Shown here one piece after another: positions 26,500-35,308 of a stretch of DNA of 64,000 nucleotides. Each line of letters begins with the position of its first letter. Positions within the stretch are counted from its first letter, which is position 1. The notes beneath the pieces are model-generated. The model was given only the letters and a program-made list of their open reading frames with translations. It was not told where the DNA came from and searched no databases. Where the stretch lies: assembly GCA_018240745.1 (NCBI GenBank), contig JAFEFF010000201.1, positions 62,001 to 126,000 of the forward strand, in the 5' to 3' direction. The position numbers and the translations under genes were made by a program. Origin of the DNA: Pseudomonadota bacterium (GTDB taxonomy: Bacteria; Pseudomonadota; Alphaproteobacteria; Reyranellales; Reyranellaceae).

Positions 26500-26802
26500 A
26501 TGAAGCGTTTCGCCTTTCTTCTGCTGCTCACCGCGGCAACCGTGCCGGCCTTCGCCAAGCCGATCACCTTCGAACTGCCGGCCGATACCACGCAGTTCAA
26601 GCCCGGCCCCCATCTCGACGTCGTGCAGGGCAATTGCGGCTCGTGCCATTCGGCCGACTACATCCAGACGCAACCGACCGGGCCAAAGTTCAAGAAGGAC
26701 TTCTGGCAGGCCGAGGTCACCAAGATGATCAAGGTCTACGGCGCGCCGATCGACGAGAAGGACGTGCCGGCGATCGTCGACTACCTGTCGACGACCTATT
26801 AG
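26500..26802 (+). CDS. sorB: Sulfite dehydrogenase cytochrome c subunit SorB
   Basis: This 100-residue exported cytochrome has a signal peptide ending FAKP and one heme site C46-GS-C49-H50 (GNCGSCHSADY). A Met in VTKMIKVYG is the probable axial ligand, and it ends in the usual DVPAIVDYLSTTY helix. It accepts electrons from SorA and passes them to soluble cytochrome c or directly to an oxidase. AAGGAG lies 7 nt before the ATG. Spacing and order match sorAB operons. Confidence 0.93.
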   Translation: MKRFAFLLLLTAATVPAFAKPITFELPADTTQFKPGPHLDVVQGNCGSCHSADYIQTQPTGPKFKKDFWQAEVTKMIKVYGAPIDEKDVPAIVDYLSTTY

Positions 26803-26819
26803 CCGTCCCAGGATCCCTT

Positions 26820-26940
26820 GGCGTCCCGTCCCACATCCCACGCCGGTGGGACGCCTAAAACGCTGTCCCGCGTGCGTTTTGGCCGATTCGTCCCGCTGTC
26901 GCGCCATCACCTCACCCCATTTTTATCCGGGTAAAAGTGG
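26820..26940. terminator. Three consecutive hairpins between convergent genes
   Basis: Between the sorB stop (26802) and the GNAT stop (26957) lie three inverted repeats. GGCGTCCC (26820-26827) pairs with GGGACGCC (26848-26855). AAAACGC (26857-26863) pairs with GCGTTTT (26874-26880), a two-way intrinsic-terminator shape. CCATTTTTA (26917-26925) pairs with TAAAAGTGG (26932-26940) with one G-T pair. The first two can stop transcription from both sides; the third is AT-rich and may instead be a protein site. Confidence 0.55.
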
Positions 26941-26956
26941 CCGGGCCGCCAGACGG

Positions 26957-27799
26957 CTAGCCGAGCTCGAAGCTCGTCACGCCGAACAGCCCCGTGCGAT
27001 CGAACGCGGGGTCGGGGCCGGTGTACATCCGCGCCGTCTCGAAGGCGGGCTTCAGCCCGAGCTGCTCGGCGAGTTGCTTGGCCGGCTTGTGGAAGTCCGG
27101 CACGTCGATTGCGATCTGGCCCGGTATCGCCGCGGCGAGCTTGCCGATGAGACCGGCGGCGATCTCCGGTGACGCTGCGTAGAGCGGGCCGATGCGCGCA
27201 CCGGTGACGGCGGCACGGATCACGCCGAAGCCCGCGATCTCCCCGTCCTTCAGCGCCACCAGCGCCGTGCGCTCGGGCGCGGTGATCCACGGCGCCAGGA
27301 AGCTGTCGCGTGCCTCGGGGAAGAAGCGCCGGTCGTAACCCGCCAGCCTGTCGAACGGGATGCGCCGCGCGTCGGTGAAACTGACACCCGCCGGCACCGC
27401 TGGCGTCGCGCTCAGCACACCCTCGTGGCGCGCGTTGTTCCAGGCGAGGCGATAGCCCGACTTCCTGTAGTTGGCCTGTTGCGCCGGCACGCCGTCGAGC
27501 CCGACGTTGCGCCCTTCGAGCCGCTTCATGCCGGCGTTCCAGATCTGGATGCCGTAGCCCTTGCCGCGCACCACCGGCCGCGCGATGTAGCAGCCGAGGA
27601 AGCCCAGGCCCGGGCCGTAGCGCGTCACCGAGATGCTGACCACCGGCTCGCCATCGAGGCGGCCGATCAGGAAGGCGCCGGGGTCGACTGCATGGAAGGC
27701 CATCCAGTCGGTGTTGGCCGGATTCCAGCCCTCGTCCCTCGCCCAACCCATGATGCGCAGGACATCGTCCGCGCTCGCCGTCGCAATCACGAAAGCCAT
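26957..27799 (-). CDS. GNAT N-acetyltransferase, two-domain (YitH/Acetyltransf_18 type)
   Basis: This 280-residue protein has an N-terminal GNAT domain (~1-140) with the acetyl-CoA loop ARPVVRGKGYGIQIW and LDGVPAQQANYRKSGY. A C-terminal domain (~150-280) with a second, shorter GNAT-like half (IAGFGVIRAAVTGARIGPLY) is typical of the Acetyltransf_18 arrangement. It would acetylate a small amine; substrate unknown. The ATG at 27799 has GGGAGG 6 nt upstream and fixes the start within a longer open frame that overlaps the next gene. Confidence 0.88.
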   Translation of the reverse strand: MAFVIATASADDVLRIMGWARDEGWNPANTDWMAFHAVDPGAFLIGRLDGEPVVSISVTRYGPGLGFLGCYIARPVVRGKGYGIQIWNAGMKRLEGRNVGLDGVPAQQANYRKSGYRLAWNNARHEGVLSATPAVPAGVSFTDARRIPFDRLAGYDRRFFPEARDSFLAPWITAPERTALVALKDGEIAGFGVIRAAVTGARIGPLYAASPEIAAGLIGKLAAAIPGQIAIDVPDFHKPAKQLAEQLGLKPAFETARMYTGPDPAFDRTGLFGVTSFELG

Positions 27800-27858
27800 G
27801 CTGCCCTCCCGGAAGGCAACATAGCACCCCTCTGTCGTGTTGCTCGGGGCGACAGGTG

Positions 27859-29202
27859 TCACTCCGCCGCCTTCGCCGTCGCCGCGAAGAACCGGTTCTC
27901 CGGGCGCGGCAGGCCAAGGTTCTCGCGCAGGGTCCTGCCCTCGTACTCGGTGCGGAAGATGCCGCGGCGCTGCAGCTCGGGCACGACCTTGTCGACGAAG
28001 TCGTCGAGCCCACCGGGCAGGTAGGGGAACATCACGTTGAAGCCGTCGGACGCTTCGGTCTCCAGCCACTCCTGCATCTGGTCGGCGATCATCTGCGGCG
28101 TGCCGACCATGCCGAGCCCGCCATAGCCGCCCAAACGTCCGGCGATCTGGCGCACCGTCAGCCCCTCGCGCCGGGCGAGCGCCATCACCCGCTCGCGGCC
28201 GCTCTTGCTCTGGTTGGTCTCGGGCAGCTCGGGCAATGGGCCGTCGGGATCGAACTTGCGCGCATCCACGCCGGCGGCGATCGACAGCGCGGCGATGCCG
28301 CTGTCGTAGCTCACCAGGCTGTCGAGCAGCGCCCGCTTGTCCTTCGCCTCCTGCTCCGACTCGCCGATCGCGACGAACGCGCCGGGCAGGATCTTGATGT
28401 GGTCCGGGTTGCGGCCGCAGCGCACCGTGCGCGTCTTCACGTCCTTGTAGAACTCGCGCGCGCCGGCGATCGGCCCGCCGGCGGCGAACACCATCTCGGC
28501 GGTCTCGGCCGCGAGCTGGCGGCCGGCATCGGAGGCGCCGGCCTGCACGATCACCGGCCAGCCCTGGACAGGGCGCGCGATGTTGAGCGGCCCTTTCACT
28601 TTCAGATACTTGCCGACGTGGTTCAGCACATGGAGCTTGGACGGATCGAAGTAGATGCCGCTCCCGACGTCGCGGATGAAGGCATCGTCGGCCCACGAAT
28701 CCCACAGGCCGGTGACGACATCGTAGAACTCGCGCGCCCGGGCATAGCGCTCGTCGTGCGCCATCTGGTCGTCCATGCCGAAATTCTGCGCGGCATCGGG
28801 ATTGGAGGTCGTGACGATGTTCCAGCCGGCGCGGCCGTTGGAGATATGGTCGAGCGAGGCGAAGCGGCGGGCGATGGTGTAGGCCGGCTCGAAGGTGGTC
28901 GAGGCGGTGGCGATCAGTCCAAGATGCTCGGTGTGCTGCGCCAGCGCCGGCAGGAGCGTCAGCGGATCGAACGAGGTGACCGTGGCCGAGCGCTTCAGCG
29001 CCTCCATCGGCATGTTCAGGACGGCCAGGTGATCGGCCATGAAGAAGGCATCGAACTTGCCGCGCTCCAGCGTCCGGGCGTACTGGACCAGCGCCTTGAA
29101 ATTGAAATTGGCGTCCGGCGTGCCGCCGGGGTAGCGCCAGGCGGCGGTATGGATGCTCACCGGCCGCATGAAGGCGCCGAGGCGGAGTTGCTTCTTGCTC
29201 AT
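27859..29202 (-). CDS. LLM-class flavin monooxygenase (NtaA/SnaA/DszA family)
   Basis: This 447-residue bacterial-luciferase-like monooxygenase has the family landmarks LGAFMRPVSIHTAAWRYP, FFMADHLAVLN, ATASTTFEPAYTIARRFASL, GRAGWNIVTT and QAGASDAGRQLAA. The NtaA/SnaA/SoxA/DszA branch uses FMNH2 from a separate reductase to oxygenate nitrilotriacetate, sulfones, sulfonates or similar compounds. No flavin reductase is adjacent. The ATG at 29202 (MSKKQLRLGAFM) begins the conserved domain; the frame stays open to 29349 without family resemblance. Confidence 0.92.
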   Translation of the reverse strand: MSKKQLRLGAFMRPVSIHTAAWRYPGGTPDANFNFKALVQYARTLERGKFDAFFMADHLAVLNMPMEALKRSATVTSFDPLTLLPALAQHTEHLGLIATASTTFEPAYTIARRFASLDHISNGRAGWNIVTTSNPDAAQNFGMDDQMAHDERYARAREFYDVVTGLWDSWADDAFIRDVGSGIYFDPSKLHVLNHVGKYLKVKGPLNIARPVQGWPVIVQAGASDAGRQLAAETAEMVFAAGGPIAGAREFYKDVKTRTVRCGRNPDHIKILPGAFVAIGESEQEAKDKRALLDSLVSYDSGIAALSIAAGVDARKFDPDGPLPELPETNQSKSGRERVMALARREGLTVRQIAGRLGGYGGLGMVGTPQMIADQMQEWLETEASDGFNVMFPYLPGGLDDFVDKVVPELQRRGIFRTEYEGRTLRENLGLPRPENRFFAATAKAAE

Positions 29203-29521
29203 GGCCGAAATCTCGCCCCGCCCCCGGCAGCCTTCAAGGGGCACCGGACGAGAAGAGCTAATTCCACCGATAATCCAGTCATCGGCAATCGGCCCGTTCA
29301 GGACCTCCTGGCCGATCAGCCGGGAATTCGCTCCGTCCCCGGCAGACAATGTATGATTTGCGACCCTTTTCTACGGTCTTCACAGGTTTATCCACGGACC
29401 CTCGAGGACCCCGTGTTGCGTCTCTTTGATTCTCGCCCCCGCAGGGTCGCCACGGCGGTCCGCCTCGCCCCGGTCATTCCGGCGCGTGCTTCGATACGAA
29501 GGGCCGCGCCTGCTTGGCTGA
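29203..29521. other. Intergenic region
   Basis: 319 bases between the LLM monooxygenase start and the cyclase stop; slightly lower GC than its flanks. It should contain the monooxygenase promoter, but I see no strong -35/-10 pair. A near-consensus DnaA box (TTATCCACG, about 29388-29396) and a small CTTCG-ATA-CGAAG hairpin are present; neither is convincing as a functional site. Confidence 0.5.
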
Positions 29522-32500
29522 CTATTTCAGCACATCGAGCATCGCGTGGCGGAGGCGCAGAAATCCGGCCCGCTGCGCCCGATTCTGCAGCTCGCTCAAC
29601 TCGGCGCGCCCATCCGCCGAAAGGATGCCGTCGGCTGCATCGGCAAGCAGCACGCCACGGCGAACGACCAGGTCTGTCAATGGCATCGGCTCGCGCGCCG
29701 AATATTCGGCCAGTGCGTTTGCATGACGTCTCGCTTCGCCGGCACGACCTGCGGCTATCGACACCTCGATCGCATTGCGGCGAAAGAAGAAGTGGTTGTG
29801 TCCCACGGTCGGCTTCTGGAGGAGGGCCTCGCCCTCGACCAGCCAGGCGTCCCGCTCCGCGGGATCGTCGTTCAGGGTCGCGCCGATGCCGAGCGCCATC
29901 GGCCCCAGATATGACAAGGCATGCTGCCGGCAGAGCGCGACCGCTTCGCGGGCCATCTCCGCAGCCAGCTCGTGTCGACCGCTAGCCGCTTCGAGCTGCG
30001 CACCGAAAATCACGTTCTCGCCTTCGAAGCGCCAGGCCCCAAGCTCGGCGACGATCTGACGGGCGCGGACAACATGCGGCAGCCCCTCCTGTGGCCGGTC
30101 CGCTTCGATCGCGACCATCATCAGGACATGCAGGGCGATCAGCTCGGCTCGCCGGTTCTGCGCCTGCCGTGCCATCGTGCGCGCGGTTTCACCCAACTCG
30201 GCCATCGCATCGAGGCGCAACATGAAGCATTGGGCAATGCCGGCCATCGGCCGGTTCGCGATCTCGATGGCTCCGGCGCCGGCCTGGCGCGCCGCCTCGA
30301 TGCAGCGCTGCAATGTGTCGAGGGCCGAGCGCATGCGTCCTTGTGCATAGAAGGCATCTGCCAGGCCGCCGAGCGCTCGCGCGACCAGCTCGAGAGACTG
30401 GGCGCGCTCGGCAAACGCCAGAGCGGCGCCGTGCTCCTTCATGCACTCCTCGACGCGCCCGGCCGGGAACAGAAGGTTGCCGCGCAGGTGGTGGCAGCGC
30501 GATTGCAGCTCGACAAGGCTCAGGGCCTCCGCCGCCGCCTGAGCGCGGTCCAGGGCGGTCGCGGCGCCAGCCATGTCGTCGACGATGCGAAGGGCTGCCG
30601 CGATGCCGAACTCGGCTTCAGCACAGGCATTGGCGTTGGCTCCCTGCGCCGGTACCGAGCGGAACTGGGCCTCGGCTTCGCGCGCGGCACCCAGCTCCAG
30701 CTTCAGATGGCCGATGAGAAGCCGGAGCGTCACCATCTCGTCGTCGCGCGCGAGCTGCAGACCGCGTTCCGCTCGTTCGAGCGCGAGGGAGAGATTGCCG
30801 CCCCGCCGCAGGTGTTCGGCGGCGATTCGGTAGGCCCACGCCGCCGCCGGGTCCCCCGCCCGATCGAGGTGGCTCGCCCGGAGATCCGGCTCCGCATCGC
30901 CGAGCCATTCGGCGGCGCGGCGATGCAGCCCACGCGCCGTCTCGCCGATCAGCGATGCGTAGGTCGCCTCCTGGATCAGCGCGTGAACGAACATCACCAT
31001 GTCGCCGTCGAACGCGAGCAAGCCGGCATCCACCAGCGGCTTGGCGTCGAATTGCGGTTGCCTCAGCATCGAGCGCAAGGCAGGAAGGGCGAAGCGCTGA
31101 CCGAGAACGCTCGCCGCTTGCAGCGCGCCGCGATCTGCCTGTGCCAGACGGTCCAACCTGGCCTGCACGAGGGCTCGGATGGTTCCCGGAAGCGGCTTGG
31201 CCTCGGCGTCGCCGGTGTTCAGGACCAGTTGTTCGAGGAACAGCGGGTTGCCCCCGGAGCGATCGACCAGCCGTGCAGCATAGGCTTCGTCGATGGCGCT
31301 CGTGGCGGCGCGGGCAAGGCGCTGCATGGCGTCGGCGCGCAAGGGGCCGAGCTCGACGACCGCCAGCGCCGCTCCTCCCAGGTCCCGCCGGAACGCGGCG
31401 TCCACGGGATCGCCCTCGATTCGCGACGTCGTGACGAGCAGAATGGGATATTCCACGGTTCGACGCGCGAGCGCACGCGTGAGGCTGCGGATGGTATCGT
31501 CGGACCAATGCAGGTCCTCGATCGCGACGGCAAGCGGCACGCTCCTGGCGGCGGCGGCGGCGAGCTCTGCGAGCGCCTGCACGCGCAAGACGGCTCGCCG
31601 AGCGTCTTCCATTGCGAAGTAGGGAGCCGCAAGCGCGGAGGGAACTGGCTGCTCGAGGACGTCGAGGAGTGCTGCACGCTGCGATGGACCGACCGCCTCA
31701 TCGTCGCGCCAGTGCGGGAAGCGCCGGTTGAGTTGCTCTGCCAGCGCTCGCAACGGCGACTGGCGCCGGTCCGCCCCGAAATCGACGATGCGGACCAGGA
31801 CAGGCGCGAATCCTCGCCGCTCGGCCTCAGCGAGAGTTTCGGACAACAGGCGGGACTTTCCGATACCGGCCTCGCCACGGAGATGGAGGACGGCGCCCGG
31901 AGCGGCAGCAGTCAGGACGGCGATCGCCTGGGCGAGCTCCAGTTCCCGACCGATGAACGGAAGCCTGCCGGCCGAAATCGTTTCACGAGGTCCCTCGAGG
32001 CGCCACAGGCGCTGCGGCCGCGCGATGCCCTTCAGGCGCCGCTCGCCGAGATCGGCGGCGGCCATCCGGTTTGCGACGGCCTGCCAGACCGGATCGCTCA
32101 GCACGGTCTCTCCCGGTCCGGCTTCGCCGACCAGGCGAGCGGCAAGGTTCACGGTATCGCCCAGGACGGTGTAATCACGCCGAACAGCACTACCGATGTC
32201 ACCGGCGACGACATCGCCCATGGCGATGCCGACGTGCGTGGCGACCGATCGGCCGATCTCTTCGGAGAGGGAAGGCATCGCCTGTTGCAAGGCAACCGCG
32301 GCCGAGACGGCGCGCAGGGCATCGTCGCCGTGCGCGAGCGGAGCGCCGAAAAGCGCCATGGTGGCATCGCCGACGTGCTTGTCGACGGCGCCCCCGTGCT
32401 CGGCGACGATGGCATCCGCGCAGCTCAGAAACGCCTCGACGATGCGATGCGCCTCTTCCGCACCGACGGCAGCCGAAAGCTCGGTGAAACCACAAATGTC

Positions 32501-32755
32501 GGCAAACAGGACAACGACCTGCCGCCTCTCATGCCGGTCGACCGGCGGATGAACGTCCGGCAACGGTGGCGCAGGCTTGGCGATATGGCCGATGGCATCG
32601 AGTATCCGCTTCCGATGGCCCAGCGAAGCGACACCCAATTCGCGGAGATCCTCGGCGGTGAGGCTGGACAGGATACCGTCGTCGATATGATTGGCCGCAA
32701 AGGCTTCGGCGTATCGGCCGAGCCCCAGTTGCTCCAGCCAGGCTCGAACGTCCAC
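29522..32755 (-). CDS. SAM-domain adenylate cyclase with AAA ATPase and TPR-like tail
   Basis: This 1077-residue cytoplasmic multidomain protein begins with a SAM domain at ~3-58 (WLEQLGLGRYAEAFAAN). A class III nucleotide cyclase follows at ~76-250 with metal-binding Asp86 (FADICGFT) and Asp130 (KHVGDATMALFG), Lys126, and the YTVLGDTVNLAARL transition-state motif. Next is an AAA/NACHT-like ATPase with Walker A GEAGIGKS (293-300). A long helical Ala/Arg/Glu-rich C-terminus (~600-1077) reads as TPR repeats. The catalytic residues look intact for making cAMP. Start GTG at 32755 with GAGG upstream. Such proteins resemble CyaB/LuxR-type signalling ATPases; the signal is unknown. Confidence 0.92.
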   Translation of the reverse strand: MDVRAWLEQLGLGRYAEAFAANHIDDGILSSLTAEDLRELGVASLGHRKRILDAIGHIAKPAPPLPDVHPPVDRHERRQVVVLFADICGFTELSAAVGAEEAHRIVEAFLSCADAIVAEHGGAVDKHVGDATMALFGAPLAHGDDALRAVSAAVALQQAMPSLSEEIGRSVATHVGIAMGDVVAGDIGSAVRRDYTVLGDTVNLAARLVGEAGPGETVLSDPVWQAVANRMAAADLGERRLKGIARPQRLWRLEGPRETISAGRLPFIGRELELAQAIAVLTAAAPGAVLHLRGEAGIGKSRLLSETLAEAERRGFAPVLVRIVDFGADRRQSPLRALAEQLNRRFPHWRDDEAVGPSQRAALLDVLEQPVPSALAAPYFAMEDARRAVLRVQALAELAAAAARSVPLAVAIEDLHWSDDTIRSLTRALARRTVEYPILLVTTSRIEGDPVDAAFRRDLGGAALAVVELGPLRADAMQRLARAATSAIDEAYAARLVDRSGGNPLFLEQLVLNTGDAEAKPLPGTIRALVQARLDRLAQADRGALQAASVLGQRFALPALRSMLRQPQFDAKPLVDAGLLAFDGDMVMFVHALIQEATYASLIGETARGLHRRAAEWLGDAEPDLRASHLDRAGDPAAAWAYRIAAEHLRRGGNLSLALERAERGLQLARDDEMVTLRLLIGHLKLELGAAREAEAQFRSVPAQGANANACAEAEFGIAAALRIVDDMAGAATALDRAQAAAEALSLVELQSRCHHLRGNLLFPAGRVEECMKEHGAALAFAERAQSLELVARALGGLADAFYAQGRMRSALDTLQRCIEAARQAGAGAIEIANRPMAGIAQCFMLRLDAMAELGETARTMARQAQNRRAELIALHVLMMVAIEADRPQEGLPHVVRARQIVAELGAWRFEGENVIFGAQLEAASGRHELAAEMAREAVALCRQHALSYLGPMALGIGATLNDDPAERDAWLVEGEALLQKPTVGHNHFFFRRNAIEVSIAAGRAGEARRHANALAEYSAREPMPLTDLVVRRGVLLADAADGILSADGRAELSELQNRAQRAGFLRLRHAMLDVLK

Positions 32756-32904
32756 CCCGGGCCTCGACAGTGAGTAGCGGTGCCCGGGAGTTTAGCCCTG
32801 CGGCGCCGGCATGAAAATGCGCAACCACCGTTGGCACCCCTTGGAACACGACCTTTTCGGAACCCAGAGCCACATGCGCCGGCTTGGCGAGCCTGCGCAC
32901 AGGT

Positions 32905-32960
32905 GGACAGTTACTCCTGGACAGTTACTCCGGGACAGTTACTCCGGGACAGTTACTCCG
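32905..32960. repeat. Tandem repeat, four 14-bp units
   Basis: Four head-to-tail copies of GGACAGTTACTCCK (units starting at 32905, 32919, 32933 and 32947). Units 2-4 are identical and unit 1 differs in its last base. The minus-strand DUF1989 gene ends inside the last unit: its TAA is at 32953-32955. The array lies 150 bp upstream of the cyclase start on the opposite side. Confidence 0.95.
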
Positions 32961-33786
32961 GCCTCTCCAGACGCATGCCGTGGGCACCCTTGTAGGCCGG
33001 CGATTCCGGTGACTTCCAGCCTTCGAGCAAGATCGGATCGAGGGCGTAGACCTCGACGCCCAACGGCCGGCAGACATCGATCGGGTCGCGTGCGTCGGGG
33101 CCCCACAGCGGCACCGACAGGTCGCCGCCGGGGCAGGTCGAGAGGGCACAGAGGAGATCGATCTCGGCGAAGAACTCGAGATGGTCGCCCGTCTTTGCCG
33201 GGCTGGCGCGCATGAAGTACTTGTCGGCCTGGTTCAGTCCGGTGCACTGGAAGACGTTCAGCACGTCGTGCACGTCGAACTCGGTCAGGCCGTAGGGCGC
33301 CACCGCGCGCACCAGGTTGGAATGGCAGTGGAAGTCGAAATCCCCGCCGGTCAGCATGCGATTGACGTAGGGGTCGCAGCGCGTGCCGAGCAGGTCGTGG
33401 ATGCGGCCGCCGAACTCGTCGATGCCGTAGTCCTTGAGGCTGTCCGAGGTGATGGTCGCGATCGGCCGCAGGTACGGCAAGGTCGACCACAGGCGGTCGA
33501 ACACGGAGACGTGCGCCGCCTGAAGCTGGCGGGTGCGCGAGGCCCACAGCCGCTCGCGCGGATTGTGCCGGTTCCAGAGGTTGAGGTCGCCGACCTGCGG
33601 CCCTTCCGGCGTGGTGATGCGGAACACGTGGCCCGCCGGCACCGTCCAGGCACGGCCGCTGCGGATCGGCAGGGTGAAGGACTCGACCGGCACGCGCCCC
33701 GGGCTCTCGGCGATGCGCCGGTAGAACGCCTTGTCGACCGAAAGCGCCGGGGTCGTCGCCTGGTAGGCGGGCGGATGGTCTTTCAT
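32953..33786 (-). CDS. DUF1989 (urea carboxylase-associated) family protein
   Basis: This 277-residue protein has a DUF1989 core with AWTVPAGHVFRITTPEGPQVGDLNLWN near residues 47-73, a DFHCHSNLVRAVAP block with conserved His/Cys, and DVLNVFQCTGLN. Members are often encoded beside urea carboxylase or allophanate hydrolase and are linked to guanidine and urea-type nitrogen metabolism, but the biochemical role is not settled. Here it follows an amidase and its small AtzG-like partner on the same strand, which supports a role in nitrogen-compound breakdown. It starts just after a strong hairpin and ends within a tandem repeat. Confidence 0.85.
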   Translation of the reverse strand: MKDHPPAYQATTPALSVDKAFYRRIAESPGRVPVESFTLPIRSGRAWTVPAGHVFRITTPEGPQVGDLNLWNRHNPRERLWASRTRQLQAAHVSVFDRLWSTLPYLRPIATITSDSLKDYGIDEFGGRIHDLLGTRCDPYVNRMLTGGDFDFHCHSNLVRAVAPYGLTEFDVHDVLNVFQCTGLNQADKYFMRASPAKTGDHLEFFAEIDLLCALSTCPGGDLSVPLWGPDARDPIDVCRPLGVEVYALDPILLEGWKSPESPAYKGAHGMRLERPE

Positions 33787-33790
33787 CTGT

Positions 33791-33885
33791 GTGTCATCCC
33801 GAGCGCAGCGAGGGATCTTTCCTGTAGCCTTAAGGATCCCTCGCTTTCGCTCGGGATGACACGAGCGTGCCAGCGCGCTCGTGTC
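33791..33885. repeat. Palindromic repeat pair with overlapping hairpins
   Basis: A near-perfect inverted repeat spans 33791-33862: left arm GTGTCATCCCGAGCG... to GGGATC at 33817, right arm GATCCC at 33835 to ...CGGGATGACAC at 33862. A second perfect 10-bp hairpin, GACACGAGCG (33858-33867) / CGCTCGTGTC (33876-33885), shares bases 33858-33862 with the first, so the two structures exclude each other. The second covers the amidase stop codon (33884-33886). The TCATCCCGAGCG-type palindrome looks like a dispersed repeat; it could act as a terminator or attenuator between the amidase and DUF1989 genes. Confidence 0.75.
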
Positions 33886-35308
33886 AAATCGGCGGGTGCT
33901 TCTGGTCCATGCCCGACGCCTGCTCCCAGGCGCGGGCGACGCGATAGACCATCGCCTCGTCGAAGAAGCGGCCGACGAACTGGACCGAGAGCGGCAGACC
34001 GCCCGACGACAACCCCGCCATCATCGCGATCGCCGGATGGCCGGTGACGTTGAACGCCGTGCGCGCCTGGCGCGGGTAGGTGCGCTCGACCTCGGCCGGC
34101 CGGTCGATACGGCACGGCGGATCCATCGAGCTGGCGCACAAGAGCACGTCGACCTCGGCCAGCGCTGCGTTGACCGCGGCGATCATCTCGGCCCGCCGCT
34201 TGTTGGCGATCACGTAGTCGCCGGCGCCGAGGAAGGCGCCTGGCATCAGCCGCCGCCGTGCCAGCTTGCCGTAGTCGCCCGGCCGCTTCTGCAGCCAGTC
34301 GCGATGGATCGACCAGGCTTCGCTCTGCAGGATCACCCGGTTGACCGCCGAGAACTCCACCAGCGACGGCAGGCGCACGTCGCGCACGTCGGCGCCCAGC
34401 ATCTGCAGGGCGCGCATCACGTGCTCGAGCGCCGCCGTCATCTCCGGCTCGGCCGGCATGTCGACCTCGTGGAAGTGGCGCACGAAGCCGATGCGCAGGC
34501 CCTTGGCGCCGCGATCGAGCGCGGCGCGATAGTGGCCGTTCGGCGCCGCGACGCTGCCGGGATCGAGCGGATCGTGGCCGGCGATCGTCTCCAGCATCAG
34601 CGCGTTGTCCTCGACCGTGCGGGTCATCGGCCCGACATGGTCGAGGGTGAAGGACAGCGGGAACACGCCGCGCCGCGAGACCAGGCCGTAGCTTGCCTTC
34701 ATGCCGACGATGCCGCAGCAGCTCGCCGGATTGCGCACGCTGCCGCCGGTGTCGGTGCCGAGCGCCATCGGGAACAGGCCGGCGGCGACGCCCGAGCCCG
34801 AGCCGGACGACGAGCCGCCGGGATGGTGGTCGGGGTTCCACGGGTTGCGCGCCGGCGGCCAGGGCAGGTCGAAGCTCGGCCCGCCGATCGCGAACTCGTG
34901 CGTCGAGAGCTTGCCGAGCACGATCGCGCCGGCCGCGCGCAGCTTGCTGACGACGACCGCGTCGGCCGTCGCGACGCTGTCCTGAAGGATCTTCGAATGG
35001 CAGGTGGTCGGCAGGCCCGCGACATCGATGATGTCCTTGATGCCCACGGGGATACCGTGCAATGCCCCGCGCAGCCGGCCGGCCATCGCCTCGGCCTCCG
35101 CCGCGCGCGCCGCCTCGAGCGCGCGCTCGGCGTCGAGGCGGATGAAGGCGTTGAGCGTCGGGTCGAGCTTCTCGATGCGCGCGAGATGCGCCTTCATCAG
35201 CTCGACCGGCGAGAGTTCCCTGCGGGCGATCGCATGCGCGGCCGCCGTCACGGTCATGAAATGCAGGCCGCGGCCTGTCTCGGCCTTGGCCTCGACGCCG
35301 GCGTTCAT
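33884..35308 (-). CDS. Amidase-signature hydrolase, AtzE-like
   Basis: This 474-residue amidase has the Ser-cisSer-Lys triad: Lys91 (PVGIKDII), the glycine-serine loop GGSSSGSGSG at ~164-173, and nucleophile Ser190 in GTDTGGSVRNPAS. The family hydrolyses amides such as 1-carboxybiuret, indoleacetamide or Asp/Glu-tRNA amides. The adjacent 60-residue AtzG/GatC-like gene overlaps its start as ATGA, which is the AtzE-AtzG pairing of the cyanuric acid pathway. Substrate is inferred from this pairing only; no atzD- or atzF-like gene is visible. Confidence 0.9.
   Translation of the reverse strand: MNAGVEAKAETGRGLHFMTVTAAAHAIARRELSPVELMKAHLARIEKLDPTLNAFIRLDAERALEAARAAEAEAMAGRLRGALHGIPVGIKDIIDVAGLPTTCHSKILQDSVATADAVVVSKLRAAGAIVLGKLSTHEFAIGGPSFDLPWPPARNPWNPDHHPGGSSSGSGSGVAAGLFPMALGTDTGGSVRNPASCCGIVGMKASYGLVSRRGVFPLSFTLDHVGPMTRTVEDNALMLETIAGHDPLDPGSVAAPNGHYRAALDRGAKGLRIGFVRHFHEVDMPAEPEMTAALEHVMRALQMLGADVRDVRLPSLVEFSAVNRVILQSEAWSIHRDWLQKRPGDYGKLARRRLMPGAFLGAGDYVIANKRRAEMIAAVNAALAEVDVLLCASSMDPPCRIDRPAEVERTYPRQARTAFNVTGHPAIAMMAGLSSGGLPLSVQFVGRFFDEAMVYRVARAWEQASGMDQKHPPI

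Noticed and set aside
29921..32773. 950-codon plus-strand frame opposite the cyclase gene
   Set aside because: The minus strand encodes complete SAM, cyclase and ATPase motifs; the plus frame is the antisense shadow.
32905..32960. CRISPR array
   Set aside because: Units are 14 bp and directly adjacent with no spacers, and no cas gene is present.
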